DNA of 26,364 nucleotides from positions 1-26,364 of the IMG/VR virus record IMGVR_UViG_3300032242_001355; one strand, 5' to 3'. Every line of letters begins with the position of its first letter. Position 1 is the stretch's first letter. This DNA is from a virus. The translations under genes were made by a program, and so were the position numbers. Shown in pieces: positions 13,881 to 20,600 of this stretch. The notes under the pieces are model-generated. The model was not told the origin of the DNA. It searched no databases and saw only the letters and a program-made list of their open reading frames with translations.

Positions 13881-14028
13881 CTTCTTCAATCATGTCGTCC
13901 ATCATGTCAGCCAAAGACTTCTGTAATACTTCCTGTGATACGCCATTTAGTATCAAGTGCTTGAACAATGCACCAATGGCTTTGTCCATACCTGCATTAA
14001 CGGCGTCTTCTATGTCCTTATTTTCCAT
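13858..14028 (-). CDS. Small acidic protein, 56 residues
   Basis: The frame starts MENKDIEDAVNAGMDKAIGA, inside the end of the WhiB gene at 14010, and ends with TAA at 13858, inside the nuclease start. The C-terminus is highly acidic (MMDDMIEEDDDTTEG). The middle is a predicted helix (LFKHLILNGVSQEVLQKSL). Overlaps on both sides and protein-like composition support it. Acidic tails of this sort often mimic DNA or bind partners, but the function is unknown. Confidence 0.65.
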   Translation of the reverse strand: MENKDIEDAVNAGMDKAIGALFKHLILNGVSQEVLQKSLADMMDDMIEEDDDTTEG

Positions 14029-14267
14029 GTTGATTTACCTGCTTTCTTTCTATCTTGAATCATACCGTCACGCTTTTTAGCGCTAAGTCCTGCTCGATAA
14101 CCAATCTGAAGAAACTCAGACAACGCTTCATCTAAGCACTGCTCGCTTACTGGGCAAGAAAAACAAATGTTTTTAATTGTTTCCTCAACCTTGTAATGCT
14201 GTCCCTTTGTCGGGTGAAAAATGTTGACATCCATTCCCCTACACTTTGCATCTTCCCTCCAACTCAC
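14010..14267 (-). CDS. WhiB-family transcription factor (compact)
   Basis: This 85-residue protein has Cys9 followed by C35-x2-C38-x5-C44, the full cluster-ligand set of WhiB. The usual GVWGG turn is replaced by GYRAGLS. The C-terminus is basic (KKRDGMIQDRKKAGKSTWKIR). The start is GTG at 14267 in a GTGA overlap with the upstream stop. Compared with the WhiB at 12738 it lacks the Cys/His tail, so the two are not simple duplicates. A likely role is a sigma-factor-binding switch of host or phage promoters. Confidence 0.88.
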   Translation of the reverse strand: MSWREDAKCRGMDVNIFHPTKGQHYKVEETIKNICFSCPVSEQCLDEALSEFLQIGYRAGLSAKKRDGMIQDRKKAGKSTWKIRT

Positions 14268-14788
14268 TTAGCGACTCGTTTCATTAAGCCGTCTTTAAAT
14301 CCTTTTGGCATCGGTACTGATTCCTTCCTTCGTTCCTCAATAACTCTTTCCCACTTATCACTGCGTGGGGTGGTGATAACAGTAGCAGGTTTATTGACCT
14401 TGGCATCTCGCTCACGCTGACCGACCATTGCGTCGTAGTGCTTACGAAACTTTTCGGGAGACAGTATGACCGTGCTCCAGAAGTCGTGACCCATGCACCA
14501 CTTAAGCAACTCAGAGGCATGCGCCTCGTCACGCTTGTCAATGCGAATCATTTTCTCAAGCACTGCCACTGCTGTGTCGTTAACACGTGGTGGGTTCTTG
14601 CCATTGTCTTTAATGCACTGCACCATCTCTTTAAGTAATCTCTCACCAGCAACCCACGTAGGTTGTCCCTTGACGCTCGGTGCCTTGAGATTCTTAACTG
14701 CTTCTTTAGCCTCTGCAACTTGCTCAAGAGTGACTAAACCTTCTTCGATTAGTAGGCAGAGAACCTTACGGTAATCAACTGTTGCCAT
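14264..14788 (-). CDS. Phage replication initiator / helicase-loader-like protein
   Basis: This 174-residue protein carries near residues 103-119 the segment FWSTVILSPEKFRKHYD, the C-terminal signature of many Gram-positive phage replisome organisers and O-like initiators. The N-terminus is helical, with EEGLVTLEQVAEAKEAV and a KGQPTWVAGERLLKEM segment. It is shorter than typical initiators and lacks an obvious winged-helix domain, so it may be a loader or a reduced initiator. It lies with SSB, ERF and nucleases. Moderately sure of the family, less so of the exact step. Confidence 0.65.
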   Translation of the reverse strand: MATVDYRKVLCLLIEEGLVTLEQVAEAKEAVKNLKAPSVKGQPTWVAGERLLKEMVQCIKDNGKNPPRVNDTAVAVLEKMIRIDKRDEAHASELLKWCMGHDFWSTVILSPEKFRKHYDAMVGQRERDAKVNKPATVITTPRSDKWERVIEERRKESVPMPKGFKDGLMKRVAK

Positions 14789-15065
14789 TTATTTCCCTAA
14801 ACAAACAAAGCGCAATAATAGTGTAAGTTGCCAGGTCAAGCAGGGAATCTTCGATAGATTCGTTGACCATCTTTCCTCCTTGTGCGCCCTTCTGCAATCT
14901 TCGCATCTTGTCGTTCGCTCGTGTCATGCAACCAACCCAACCTGGGATACCAAAGTCTTCACTTGCTCGTACGTTTGCAAACGGGTCGTTTGTCTTTCCA
15001 TAGTCGGCTTGCTTCTTGTCATGCATAGCCTGAATCTCTTTAAGTATGTTTGTGAATTCGGTCAT
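14775..15065 (-). CDS. DUF1599/Nmad1-like protein (possible nucleotide metabolism)
   Basis: The ATG at 15065 was chosen because it overlaps the transglycosylase stop as TAATG; a TTG two codons earlier also exists. The 96-residue product contains HDKKQADYGKTNDPFANV, GIPGWVGCMTRANDKMRRL and NESIEDSLLDLATYTIIAL. These match a family common in phages (DUF1599, later called nucleotide-modification-associated domain 1), which resembles MazG-type helical nucleotide-binding proteins. The conserved acidic and Lys residues are present. A role in handling dNTPs or modified nucleotides is inferred from the family name, not shown here. Confidence 0.75.
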   Translation of the reverse strand: MTEFTNILKEIQAMHDKKQADYGKTNDPFANVRASEDFGIPGWVGCMTRANDKMRRLQKGAQGGKMVNESIEDSLLDLATYTIIALCLFREINGNS

Positions 15066-15457
15066 TAGCAACCGTCAGTCCATTCTGGGTACAACCCGTG
15101 GTTTCTTGTCCAGAAAAAATACGCTACTGCGTTTTGTTCTATCTTATTTGCTTGGTTTGGTGTAGCAGGTAAACTAGGCATGTAAGAACGTGCAAACTTC
15201 CAAATCTCAGGCATGAACTGATACATTCCCTGCGCTCCTGATACCACGTTGGTATCAACCAACTTGTTACGACTCTCGGTGTAAGCAATACATTTAAATT
15301 GCAATTGCACACTCGGTGGCAATGCTGTTATGGGGTCGAATAAACGAATCCCATTAGCAACCATTGTCGTAGGTACATCAACCGATGCAGTTGCTGACGG
15401 TTGTATAAAGTTCATGGATAGGAGTAACCCACCCACTACCAGTGTTGAACGTATCAT
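15065..15457 (-). CDS. Secreted lytic transglycosylase / Rpf-like
   Basis: This 130-residue protein has an N-terminal signal-like segment (MIRSTLVVGGLLLSMNF) and a small lysozyme-fold domain. CIAYTESRNKL (Glu61 as candidate acid), GAQGMYQFMPEIW and NQANKIEQNAVAYFFW match SLT/Rpf transglycosylases, which cleave the glycan strand of peptidoglycan. Cys56 and Cys130 could form a disulfide after export. It is encoded among replication genes, far from the endolysin, so it may act at the cell surface rather than in lysis. It overlaps its upstream gene as TAATG. Confidence 0.82.
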   Translation of the reverse strand: MIRSTLVVGGLLLSMNFIQPSATASVDVPTTMVANGIRLFDPITALPPSVQLQFKCIAYTESRNKLVDTNVVSGAQGMYQFMPEIWKFARSYMPSLPATPNQANKIEQNAVAYFFWTRNHGLYPEWTDGC

Positions 15458-15618
15458 TACTCACCTTTGGTCCTTGAAGACGGGTGAATCGCTCTCGCTA
15501 AATTCAACTCTAACTCACGAATCCTTCTGTGCGCATCACGTAGTTCAATACGTGTACGTTCTAACTCACCAACAAGCACCGTGTTTCGGTCCTGTAGGTA
15601 CTCTAATTCACTTGACAT
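15457..15618 (-). CDS. Short coiled-coil protein, 53 residues
   Basis: I chose the ATG at 15618 (MSSELEYLQDRNTVLVGELE) because AAGGAGG lies just upstream; an in-frame ATG seven codons earlier lacks it. The protein is nearly all charged helix with heptad-like spacing (RTRIELRDAHRRIRELELNLARAI), a short coiled coil likely to dimerise. Stop and next start overlap as TAATG. Function unknown; small coiled-coil adaptors or inhibitors are common in phages. Confidence 0.75.
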   Translation of the reverse strand: MSSELEYLQDRNTVLVGELERTRIELRDAHRRIRELELNLARAIHPSSRTKGE

Positions 15619-15739
15619 TTGTATCCTCCTTAGATTCAAATCCAGTTAACTTACTTTTATTGCTCGGACAACGGTGTACTACTTCCTCTGCTCGTGCCTC
15701 AACGAGGAGAAGACATTTTGGACAGACCCACTTTTTCAT
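15608..15739 (-). CDS. Small zinc-ribbon protein, 43 residues
   Basis: The frame from the ATG at 15739 reads MKKWVCPKCLLLVEARAEEV, then VHRCPSNKSKLTG. CPKC plus a later HRC gives a likely single zinc knuckle. It overlaps the upstream peptidase stop as ATGA and the coiled-coil start by 11 bases, so it fills the gap in a continuous coupled series. Its own 3' end carries the ribosome-binding site of the next gene. Function unknown. Confidence 0.7.
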   Translation of the reverse strand: MKKWVCPKCLLLVEARAEEVVHRCPSNKSKLTGFESKEDTNVK

Positions 15740-16209
15740 ATTGTTATAAATGTGAACGGTGGCATGGCCATGTTTGAGTGACGTGCTGTAGTCTTCAGTG
15801 CTACACGCACTGCGTTGTTACTTGCAACTTTTTGTTCTGCAAGAACAGCCAAGCAACCAGTCGCCACAGGGTTACCAGCGCCAACAGAGGCATAATTCTC
15901 CTTAAACTTAATCACCGAGAAGTCATCTGAAATCTCGTAGATGTGCTTCTTAGTGACAACCAATAGGTTCCACTCACCGGCAATGTTAGCCTCTTGTAGG
16001 TGATTACGCAAAGCGTACGGGTCACTAAGACCAGCCTTACGTGCGACTTCGATAACACGGAACGAGCCCGAGCCACCGATAAGTGTGTCGCTTACCTTCC
16101 ATACCTTTGGTTCGGCTGACAACTGGTACAGACCACCTTCGTCGTATGCACCAGCGTCACCGCCAATTGAGTATGTTTTACCATCTGTAAAGCCAACAAT
16201 GCAGGTCAT
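15736..16209 (-). CDS. Proteasome-beta/HslV-like Ntn hydrolase
   Basis: This 157-residue protein starts MTCIVGFTDGKTYSIGGDAG. Removing Met exposes Thr as N-terminal nucleophile. GGDAG places an Asp at mature position 17, as in HslV and proteasome beta subunits, and EPKVW places a Lys near position 34. Later segments NLLVVTKKHIYEISDDFSV and NYASVGAGNPVATG fit the Ntn sandwich fold. Related proteins occur in actinophages and Streptomyces, mostly without a known substrate. No ATPase partner is encoded in the window, so it may act alone or use host factors. A proteolytic role is inferred from the catalytic residues. Confidence 0.82.
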   Translation of the reverse strand: MTCIVGFTDGKTYSIGGDAGAYDEGGLYQLSAEPKVWKVSDTLIGGSGSFRVIEVARKAGLSDPYALRNHLQEANIAGEWNLLVVTKKHIYEISDDFSVIKFKENYASVGAGNPVATGCLAVLAEQKVASNNAVRVALKTTARHSNMAMPPFTFITI

Positions 16210-16352
16210 TTAAAGTTCTCCGGTACTATGCCTCTGTAAGGCATCTGTTGGGGTTGAGGTTTGAAGGATGCTTCGCACTTGGGACAGAACACGTACGGCC
16301 GTTGCGTCAGCGCTACCATCCATTCGTGCTTGCATTCTTTCCACTTACTCAT
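16206..16352 (-). CDS. Small zinc-finger-like protein, 48 residues
   Basis: The frame starts MSKWKECKHEWMVALTQRPY and continues VFCPKCEASFKPQPQQMP. A Cys/His pair (CKHEW) and a CPKC pair form a plausible zinc site. It overlaps the ERF gene stop and the peptidase start, both as ATGA, so it is part of a continuous translationally coupled run. I do not recognise a function. Confidence 0.72.
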   Translation of the reverse strand: MSKWKECKHEWMVALTQRPYVFCPKCEASFKPQPQQMPYRGIVPENFK

Positions 16353-16924
16353 GATAACTCTAGGATTACTCCGACTACTTCTGCTTCGGATAGGTCGTTA
16401 AGTGACTTGAGTTCACGGCCTACTAAACCTTCTACAAACTTCTTACGCTCGACAGGCTCAGCGAACTTTGCTGATAGCAAGTCACGCATTGTCTCTGCCG
16501 ATGTCTTTTCCTTTGGCTTAGCACTAGCCTTGGCTCTAGTTGCTGAGTTGGCGTCGTCGTCCTCATCGGCCACTAGCCCCAAGCAACTCATATATGAGTA
16601 ACGACGAGCATAGGTGCACGCACTACCAAAACTTTGCATGTCCTCTTTGGCAAGGTGTAGTTGCATTGAGTAAGCAATGAACTGACCTGATTCGTGAATC
16701 AAGTAGGTAAGTAGAGAGTCGGTGCCATCTTCTGAGTGAGTGATGAACTGACTAACTGCAAGACCATGCTTCGCTAGAACAGGTGCTGTGTGTTGCACAA
16801 CCTCTGGTAGACCTGCGTACTTGCTCTTAAAGAATGGGTTAACTGAGCCCTTCGGTACTGCACTGAACTCGGCCTGAGCCTTTACCAGTGACATCGCTAG
16901 TTCGTTAATTTCTTGTGATTGCAT
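16349..16924 (-). CDS. erf: ERF-family single-strand annealing recombinase
   Basis: This 191-residue protein carries the ERF core: KAQAEFSAVPKGSVNPFFKS, YAGLPEVVQHTAPVLAKHGL, LTYLIHESGQFI and FGSACTYARRYSYMSCLGL, then an acidic DEDDDAN hinge. ERF proteins form rings on single-stranded DNA and anneal complementary strands during phage recombination and genome circularisation. AAGGAG precedes the ATG. The C-terminus is a charged linker and a short helical end (LSEAEVVGVILEL) that may bind SSB. Its neighbours, the Cas4/RecB-like nuclease and SSB, complete a Red-like module. Confidence 0.93.
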   Translation of the reverse strand: MQSQEINELAMSLVKAQAEFSAVPKGSVNPFFKSKYAGLPEVVQHTAPVLAKHGLAVSQFITHSEDGTDSLLTYLIHESGQFIAYSMQLHLAKEDMQSFGSACTYARRYSYMSCLGLVADEDDDANSATRAKASAKPKEKTSAETMRDLLSAKFAEPVERKKFVEGLVGRELKSLNDLSEAEVVGVILELS

Positions 16925-16933
16925 GTTCTCTCC

Positions 16934-17149
16934 TTAGAACTCTGAGTCAATATCATAGCCGAGTGCAGCGAATGAGGTAATGATGGCGTCCATCGTCTCA
17001 AGGCATGCCTCGTAGTTTTTTAGATGAGCAAGGTACACCGATGCTCCATCCTCTTTAAGTACAACTGCCCAGTCGTTTGCATCTAAGCAATCTGGGTACA
17101 ACTTCAGTTCTACGTCGTTACCTTTTAAGGTGATAATAGGTGAATCCAT
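16934..17149 (-). CDS. Unknown 71-residue protein between nuclease and ERF
   Basis: I chose the ATG at 17149 (MDSPIITLKGNDVELKLYPD) because it overlaps the nuclease stop as TAATG; the longer frame merely reads through the nuclease. The product has an alternating strand pattern and ends in a helix and acidic tail (MDAIITSFAALGYDIDSEF). It is acidic overall. Its position between nuclease and annealing protein hints at an accessory role. No family is recognised. Confidence 0.75.
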   Translation of the reverse strand: MDSPIITLKGNDVELKLYPDCLDANDWAVVLKEDGASVYLAHLKNYEACLETMDAIITSFAALGYDIDSEF

Positions 17150-18030
17150 TACTTGCTCTCTCTTTTTGTCATTGCACTTGTTGTTATTTTTACTACACCT
17201 GGGCCATCGTCCATACACACAGACTTAAAGGCACAATACTCGCACTGCCACGCACGACCGTTAGGGTCAAGCGTCATAAACTTGTTGTCATCGTCCTGTG
17301 CCCATCGGTCAGGTAGGTAACCCGTGTCGATAGTAAAGGCGAATCCTTCAAGTCGCTTTAATTCTTCTATTGCTAAAGGCTCCCATTCTTCACGTGGAAC
17401 TTCAAACTCAGCAAGGAATCGGTTAACGCCTTCGATGCCTAAGTTCTTAGCCTTCTGCTGTGACAGAGCCTCGAAACCAATGCTACCCATAACAAGTGTC
17501 TCAATGCGAATCTCAGGGTTCTCGCCTTCGATGCCTAATGCATTAAGTCCCGCTTGAGCAACAGCCTTACCGGCTGGTCCCTGTGGGTTTGAAATAGTAC
17601 CACGTAGTCTGTTCCATCCGACTTGTTTGTCAAAGGCATACGTTCCCATGGTCTTAAGTTCGTACAAGACGTGAGTGCCACCGTAGTTGCTACCAACATC
17701 GTGAGTACTGATAAGTGCGTCACACGAGCCTGATATGAAATCTCCTATCATCGATGGGACTTCAAACTGGGCAGACGGGAAACGACGACTAATCGCATCC
17801 TGTAGTGCTTCGTGCACAATGGTTCCCAGACCTGTTACCCATGCACCTGCGTGGTCCATTGGTTCAGTTGGGTCAGCGTCGAAAGCCGCATAACCTTGCT
17901 GTCGACCACACGAGAATGTAGACGAATAGCGCAGTGGCGTATTCTTCGCTGTTGGTTTTGGTATCTGCGACTTAACGTGCAGTTCCTCAACAAGCAGTCC
18001 AGTAATAACTGGGTTAGATACTTGATTCAT
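17149..18030 (-). CDS. Cas4/RecB-like PD-(D/E)XK exonuclease with Fe-S cysteines
   Basis: This 293-residue protein has the nuclease residues in order: H73 (GTIVHEAL), D104 (GSCDAL), E124 and K126 (YELKT), then Q159 in AVAQAGLNAL. Cys41 near the N-terminus and C263-x2-C266-x5-C272 near the C-terminus are the four ligands of a Cas4/AddB-type [4Fe-4S] cluster. Phage members are thought to resect DNA ends for an annealing protein, which fits ERF two genes downstream. The ribosome-binding site AAGGAG lies at the edge of an inverted repeat (18040-18072), suggesting control of translation. No other CRISPR gene or array is present. Confidence 0.88.
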   Translation of the reverse strand: MNQVSNPVITGLLVEELHVKSQIPKPTAKNTPLRYSSTFSCGRQQGYAAFDADPTEPMDHAGAWVTGLGTIVHEALQDAISRRFPSAQFEVPSMIGDFISGSCDALISTHDVGSNYGGTHVLYELKTMGTYAFDKQVGWNRLRGTISNPQGPAGKAVAQAGLNALGIEGENPEIRIETLVMGSIGFEALSQQKAKNLGIEGVNRFLAEFEVPREEWEPLAIEELKRLEGFAFTIDTGYLPDRWAQDDDNKFMTLDPNGRAWQCEYCAFKSVCMDDGPGVVKITTSAMTKRESK

Positions 18031-18039
18031 ACAACTCCT

Positions 18040-18072
18040 TCCTAGAGTCCAATAAGATTAGCAACTCTAGGA
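18040..18072 (-). promoter_or_regulatory. Perfect inverted repeat abutting nuclease ribosome-binding site
   Basis: TCCTAGAGT (18040-18048) and ACTCTAGGA (18064-18072) form a 9-bp perfect stem with a 15-base loop. It occupies the short gap between two genes, and on the minus strand its 3' arm runs into AGGAAGGAG, the ribosome-binding site of the nuclease. It may be a translational operator or processing site. Confidence 0.6.
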
Positions 18073-18079
18073 GGGCTTG

Positions 18080-18256
18080 TCAAATACTATCTATTGCTAT
18101 TTCGTCGTGGTAGTCAAAAAGATGGTCCATAATCTCTTGAAGACCATAGATAGAACGCTGAGTTCTACACAATTCGCACTTGTAACCACGAAAGTCACCC
18201 TTGTGCTTCATGACGACTTCGCCTGTTTCTTTGTTCACAATCGTTGCGTAACTCAT
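18080..18256 (-). CDS. Small C2H2-type zinc-finger protein, 58 residues
   Basis: The frame starts MSYATIVNKETGEVVMKHKG and contains CELC followed 18 residues later by HLFDYH, a C2H2-like arrangement. The remainder is charged. The start overlaps the glycosyltransferase stop as ATGA, and the gene ends just before the nuclease leader hairpin. It may bind DNA or simply be a stable metal-held fold. No specific family. Confidence 0.75.
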   Translation of the reverse strand: MSYATIVNKETGEVVMKHKGDFRGYKCELCRTQRSIYGLQEIMDHLFDYHDEIAIDSI

Positions 18257-19485
18257 ATATTTAACAACCCTCCAAAATCGTGTGTCTTCTGCTTTACTGC
18301 AATAAGGTTGGCCTGAACGTAAGGTATGTGGTTCTCTCGATGCCAGTCGCTTGGAAAGAAACTACGTAATGCTGACTGTTGGAACCTGCACTTGAAGTCA
18401 ATGAAGTCCGAGTACTGCTTGTCTGTGTAGTACCAGAAAGAGTTCTCGTTCCAGAACGCAATGTGTGTCGGGTCTTGGAAAGCGCCACGTCCATCACTGC
18501 TTGGGGTCATAGATAGCAACATGCCACCGTGTGCCAACTTGTCGTAGCACCATTCCATGAACGCTGTCTTGTTGGGTAGGTGTTCCATAAAGTCGTACGC
18601 ACGGATAACGCCGACGCTGTTGTCAGCAATGTCCATGTCAAAGATGTCACCCACGTAGTCGACGCCTTCACCAGGGCGTAGGTCAACGCCAAGAAATCCC
18701 TCAGCCTTGTTGTGGTGTGCACCTAGGTCGAGGGCTAGCAGACCCTGATTCTTAGACCAGGCTAAGGCGTGGTCCTGAATAGTCTTGTAGTACATGTCCA
18801 CTGTGCCAACCTGAATGTCTGAATTTCTTACCTTCTGGGTGTTGTTAGAATGGACACGCTGAAGATACAAAATCTCAGGAATGTGGTAAAACTTCGTGAC
18901 CTTGTAGAACTGAGACATTATGTCCTGGTCGTCTAGTATCTCTAGATTGGCACGATACCCCTCTATTTTGGCGTATAGGGCACTCCGGAACGCCCTCAAG
19001 TGGTTGGGAGCGAACCAAATATATGACACGTTGTGGGGGTAGGGCTCAAAGGATAGGGCGCCTAGGTAGCCTTCCTCGTTGTAGTACTTCCACCCGTACT
19101 CTGCATCGAAAGGTGGCACCATGTCAGGCTTGCCATCTCCAAGGACCTGAGCGGTGTCAGAATAGACAAAGCCAACTTCAGGCATGTTGTCGAACACGTA
19201 CTCCACGTCCATAAGGGCGGTAGGCATCAGCATGTCGTCGTGGTCCAGTTCCAGCAGGATGTCACCGGTACATAAAGACACGGCCTCACGCTTTAAGGCA
19301 CCAACGCCAGTCAGGCTTGAGTCAGCGTAGACCAGTTTCACACGGTCATCTTGTGGCTTCTCCCAAATGGCTTCACCATTGAGCAGAACTACCCATTCCC
19401 AGTTCTCATTGGTCTGTTCCTTCAGCGACTTGTAACAGTCGTTAAGGTACCTAGGGTCGTGACTCGGTGTGAATATGCTTATCAC
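18253..19485 (-). CDS. Family-2 glycosyltransferase fused to a methyltransferase
   Basis: This 410-residue protein has two domains. Residues 1-210 are a GT-A glycosyltransferase: MISIFTPSHD start, CYKSLKEQT, and DHDD (81-84) as the metal/sugar-nucleotide motif. Residues 245-400 look like a class-I SAM methyltransferase: ALDLGA (251-256), LGVDLRPGEGVDYVGD and an acidic EHL (301-303) with LAHGGMLLSM. The start is GTG, with GGAGG at good spacing. Sugar transfer onto virion protein, DNA or cell-surface polymer followed by methylation is plausible; the acceptor is unknown. The upstream membrane gene overlaps it by 35 bases. Confidence 0.87.
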   Translation of the reverse strand: MISIFTPSHDPRYLNDCYKSLKEQTNENWEWVVLLNGEAIWEKPQDDRVKLVYADSSLTGVGALKREAVSLCTGDILLELDHDDMLMPTALMDVEYVFDNMPEVGFVYSDTAQVLGDGKPDMVPPFDAEYGWKYYNEEGYLGALSFEPYPHNVSYIWFAPNHLRAFRSALYAKIEGYRANLEILDDQDIMSQFYKVTKFYHIPEILYLQRVHSNNTQKVRNSDIQVGTVDMYYKTIQDHALAWSKNQGLLALDLGAHHNKAEGFLGVDLRPGEGVDYVGDIFDMDIADNSVGVIRAYDFMEHLPNKTAFMEWCYDKLAHGGMLLSMTPSSDGRGAFQDPTHIAFWNENSFWYYTDKQYSDFIDFKCRFQQSALRSFFPSDWHRENHIPYVQANLIAVKQKTHDFGGLLNI

Positions 19486-19687
19486 GTTTCCTCCAATGTA
19501 TTGTGTTCTTTAAGTAAATAGGACCATAAAACAAACTTGCAAGGCAGAACCCGTATTGATGCGTGTGAAAACCGTAAATAGTCCACAAGAAAGCGTTAAC
19601 AAAAAGAATAATCCATGACCACCACAACTTACGGCCTGCTAGGTACGCACCAGTCATACCGATTCCTTCAAGAATGAATGACCACAT
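19451..19687 (-). CDS. Small polytopic membrane protein (PnuC-like appearance)
   Basis: This 78-residue protein has three hydrophobic segments: EGIGMTGAYLAGRKL, WIILFVNAFLWTIYG and FCLASLFYGPIYL, with a basic end (HWRKRDKHIH). Small phage proteins with a TGAYL and YGFCLGS-like pattern resemble part of the nicotinamide-mononucleotide transporter family, but no substrate motif is certain here. It starts as TAATG after the metallophosphoesterase and overlaps the glycosyltransferase gene by 35 bases. It could present glycan substrates at the membrane, but that is a guess. Confidence 0.75.
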   Translation of the reverse strand: MWSFILEGIGMTGAYLAGRKLWWSWIILFVNAFLWTIYGFHTHQYGFCLASLFYGPIYLKNTIHWRKRDKHIHTESRP

Positions 19688-20526
19688 TAAAATGAGTACT
19701 CTACGCCTGGGTGCTTCTTCTTCATGAACTGCACCAGTGGCATCTTCTCATAACGCCGGCATAGGTAGTCCAGGCTGACAAACATAGGGTCGTAACTACC
19801 GTCACGCACCTCGTGCTTAACGATTATTCCTCGCCAGTGGGCGTTCCCCTGCGGGCCTTTATAGTCTTCATCATGGAGGTAGCATGCGCCCGCAACAAGG
19901 CCATGTTGGCTTTTGCCAGCGACGAATCTAAGTCCGTAGGCGAGCGTCTGTTGGTGGCCCATCGTGAAACTATGGCCAATGGATTTAAGTCTCGCTTCAA
20001 CGTTGCCTCCTAGGGGCTTGCCGGTCATTGGGTTATAGAAGTAGTGGCTGTAGGCTACGCCATCAAGCCATAAGATTTCTAAGTAGTTACTTACTTTCCA
20101 TCCGCTTCGGGCGTAGTCGAGGTGGTCTGTGGTAACAACTCCTTCAAGTTGTGCATCCATTGAGACAGCACGGTTGATTCTGTCTTCGTGGTTGCCAAGA
20201 AGGATGTGCCTCTCAGGGTTCCATTTAGCGTGCCTGGTCTTACGACGATTCTTGTTGAAGTCGGTGAGGGCTTGGTTGAGGATTGCCCATGCGTCATTAG
20301 CGGCCTCGATATCTTGCTTGTAACGGCGACCCTCCATAGCCTTCTTGCCCTTGTCATACATCGACAGGGACGGCATGTCTGCGTGGTCACCTAGGTGAAT
20401 AATTTTAATTGGTTTATCGTGGAACTCGTCCACAATGTATTGACCAATCCATTTAAGGTGGTCAGTTGGAGCACCAGGTTTAGCCTGAGTGTCCGGAATA
20501 ACAATGTGTGTTGTTGGTATTTGCAA
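19687..20526 (-). CDS. Calcineurin-like metallophosphoesterase
   Basis: This 279-residue protein shows the family's metal-binding motifs in order: D12 (VIPDTQ), GDH at 46-48 (HLGDHAD), GNHED at 111-115, H161, and GH at 190-191 (TMGHQQ). It should hydrolyse phosphoester bonds with two metal ions. Phage members are variously exonucleases, phosphodiesterases or phosphatases, so the substrate cannot be told. The start is TTG, translated as Met, because AAGGAG sits seven bases upstream and no ATG fits. It begins after a 74-base gap that carries the 13-bp motif at 20566-20578. Confidence 0.88.
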   Translation of the reverse strand: MQIPTTHIVIPDTQAKPGAPTDHLKWIGQYIVDEFHDKPIKIIHLGDHADMPSLSMYDKGKKAMEGRRYKQDIEAANDAWAILNQALTDFNKNRRKTRHAKWNPERHILLGNHEDRINRAVSMDAQLEGVVTTDHLDYARSGWKVSNYLEILWLDGVAYSHYFYNPMTGKPLGGNVEARLKSIGHSFTMGHQQTLAYGLRFVAGKSQHGLVAGACYLHDEDYKGPQGNAHWRGIIVKHEVRDGSYDPMFVSLDYLCRRYEKMPLVQFMKKKHPGVEYSF

Positions 20527-20565
20527 GGTAATACTCCTTGTGTAGTCCGCCCACCAGGCAGTTTA

Positions 20566-20578
20566 ACACACAAGTTAC
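20566..20578. repeat. 13-bp motif shared with 8082-8094
   Basis: This copy of ACACACAAGTTAC lies in the short gap between the papain-like gene and the metallophosphoesterase, 40 bases from its start. On the minus strand it reads as the same motif upstream of a gene as at 8082-8094. An operator is possible; chance cannot be excluded. Confidence 0.35.
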
Positions 20579-20600
20579 CAACAAACAACATTATTGTAAT

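Noticed and set aside
17149-18030. CRISPR-Cas locus suggested by the Cas4-like nuclease
   Set aside because: No repeat-spacer array and no other cas gene in the window. ERF and SSB context points to phage recombination.
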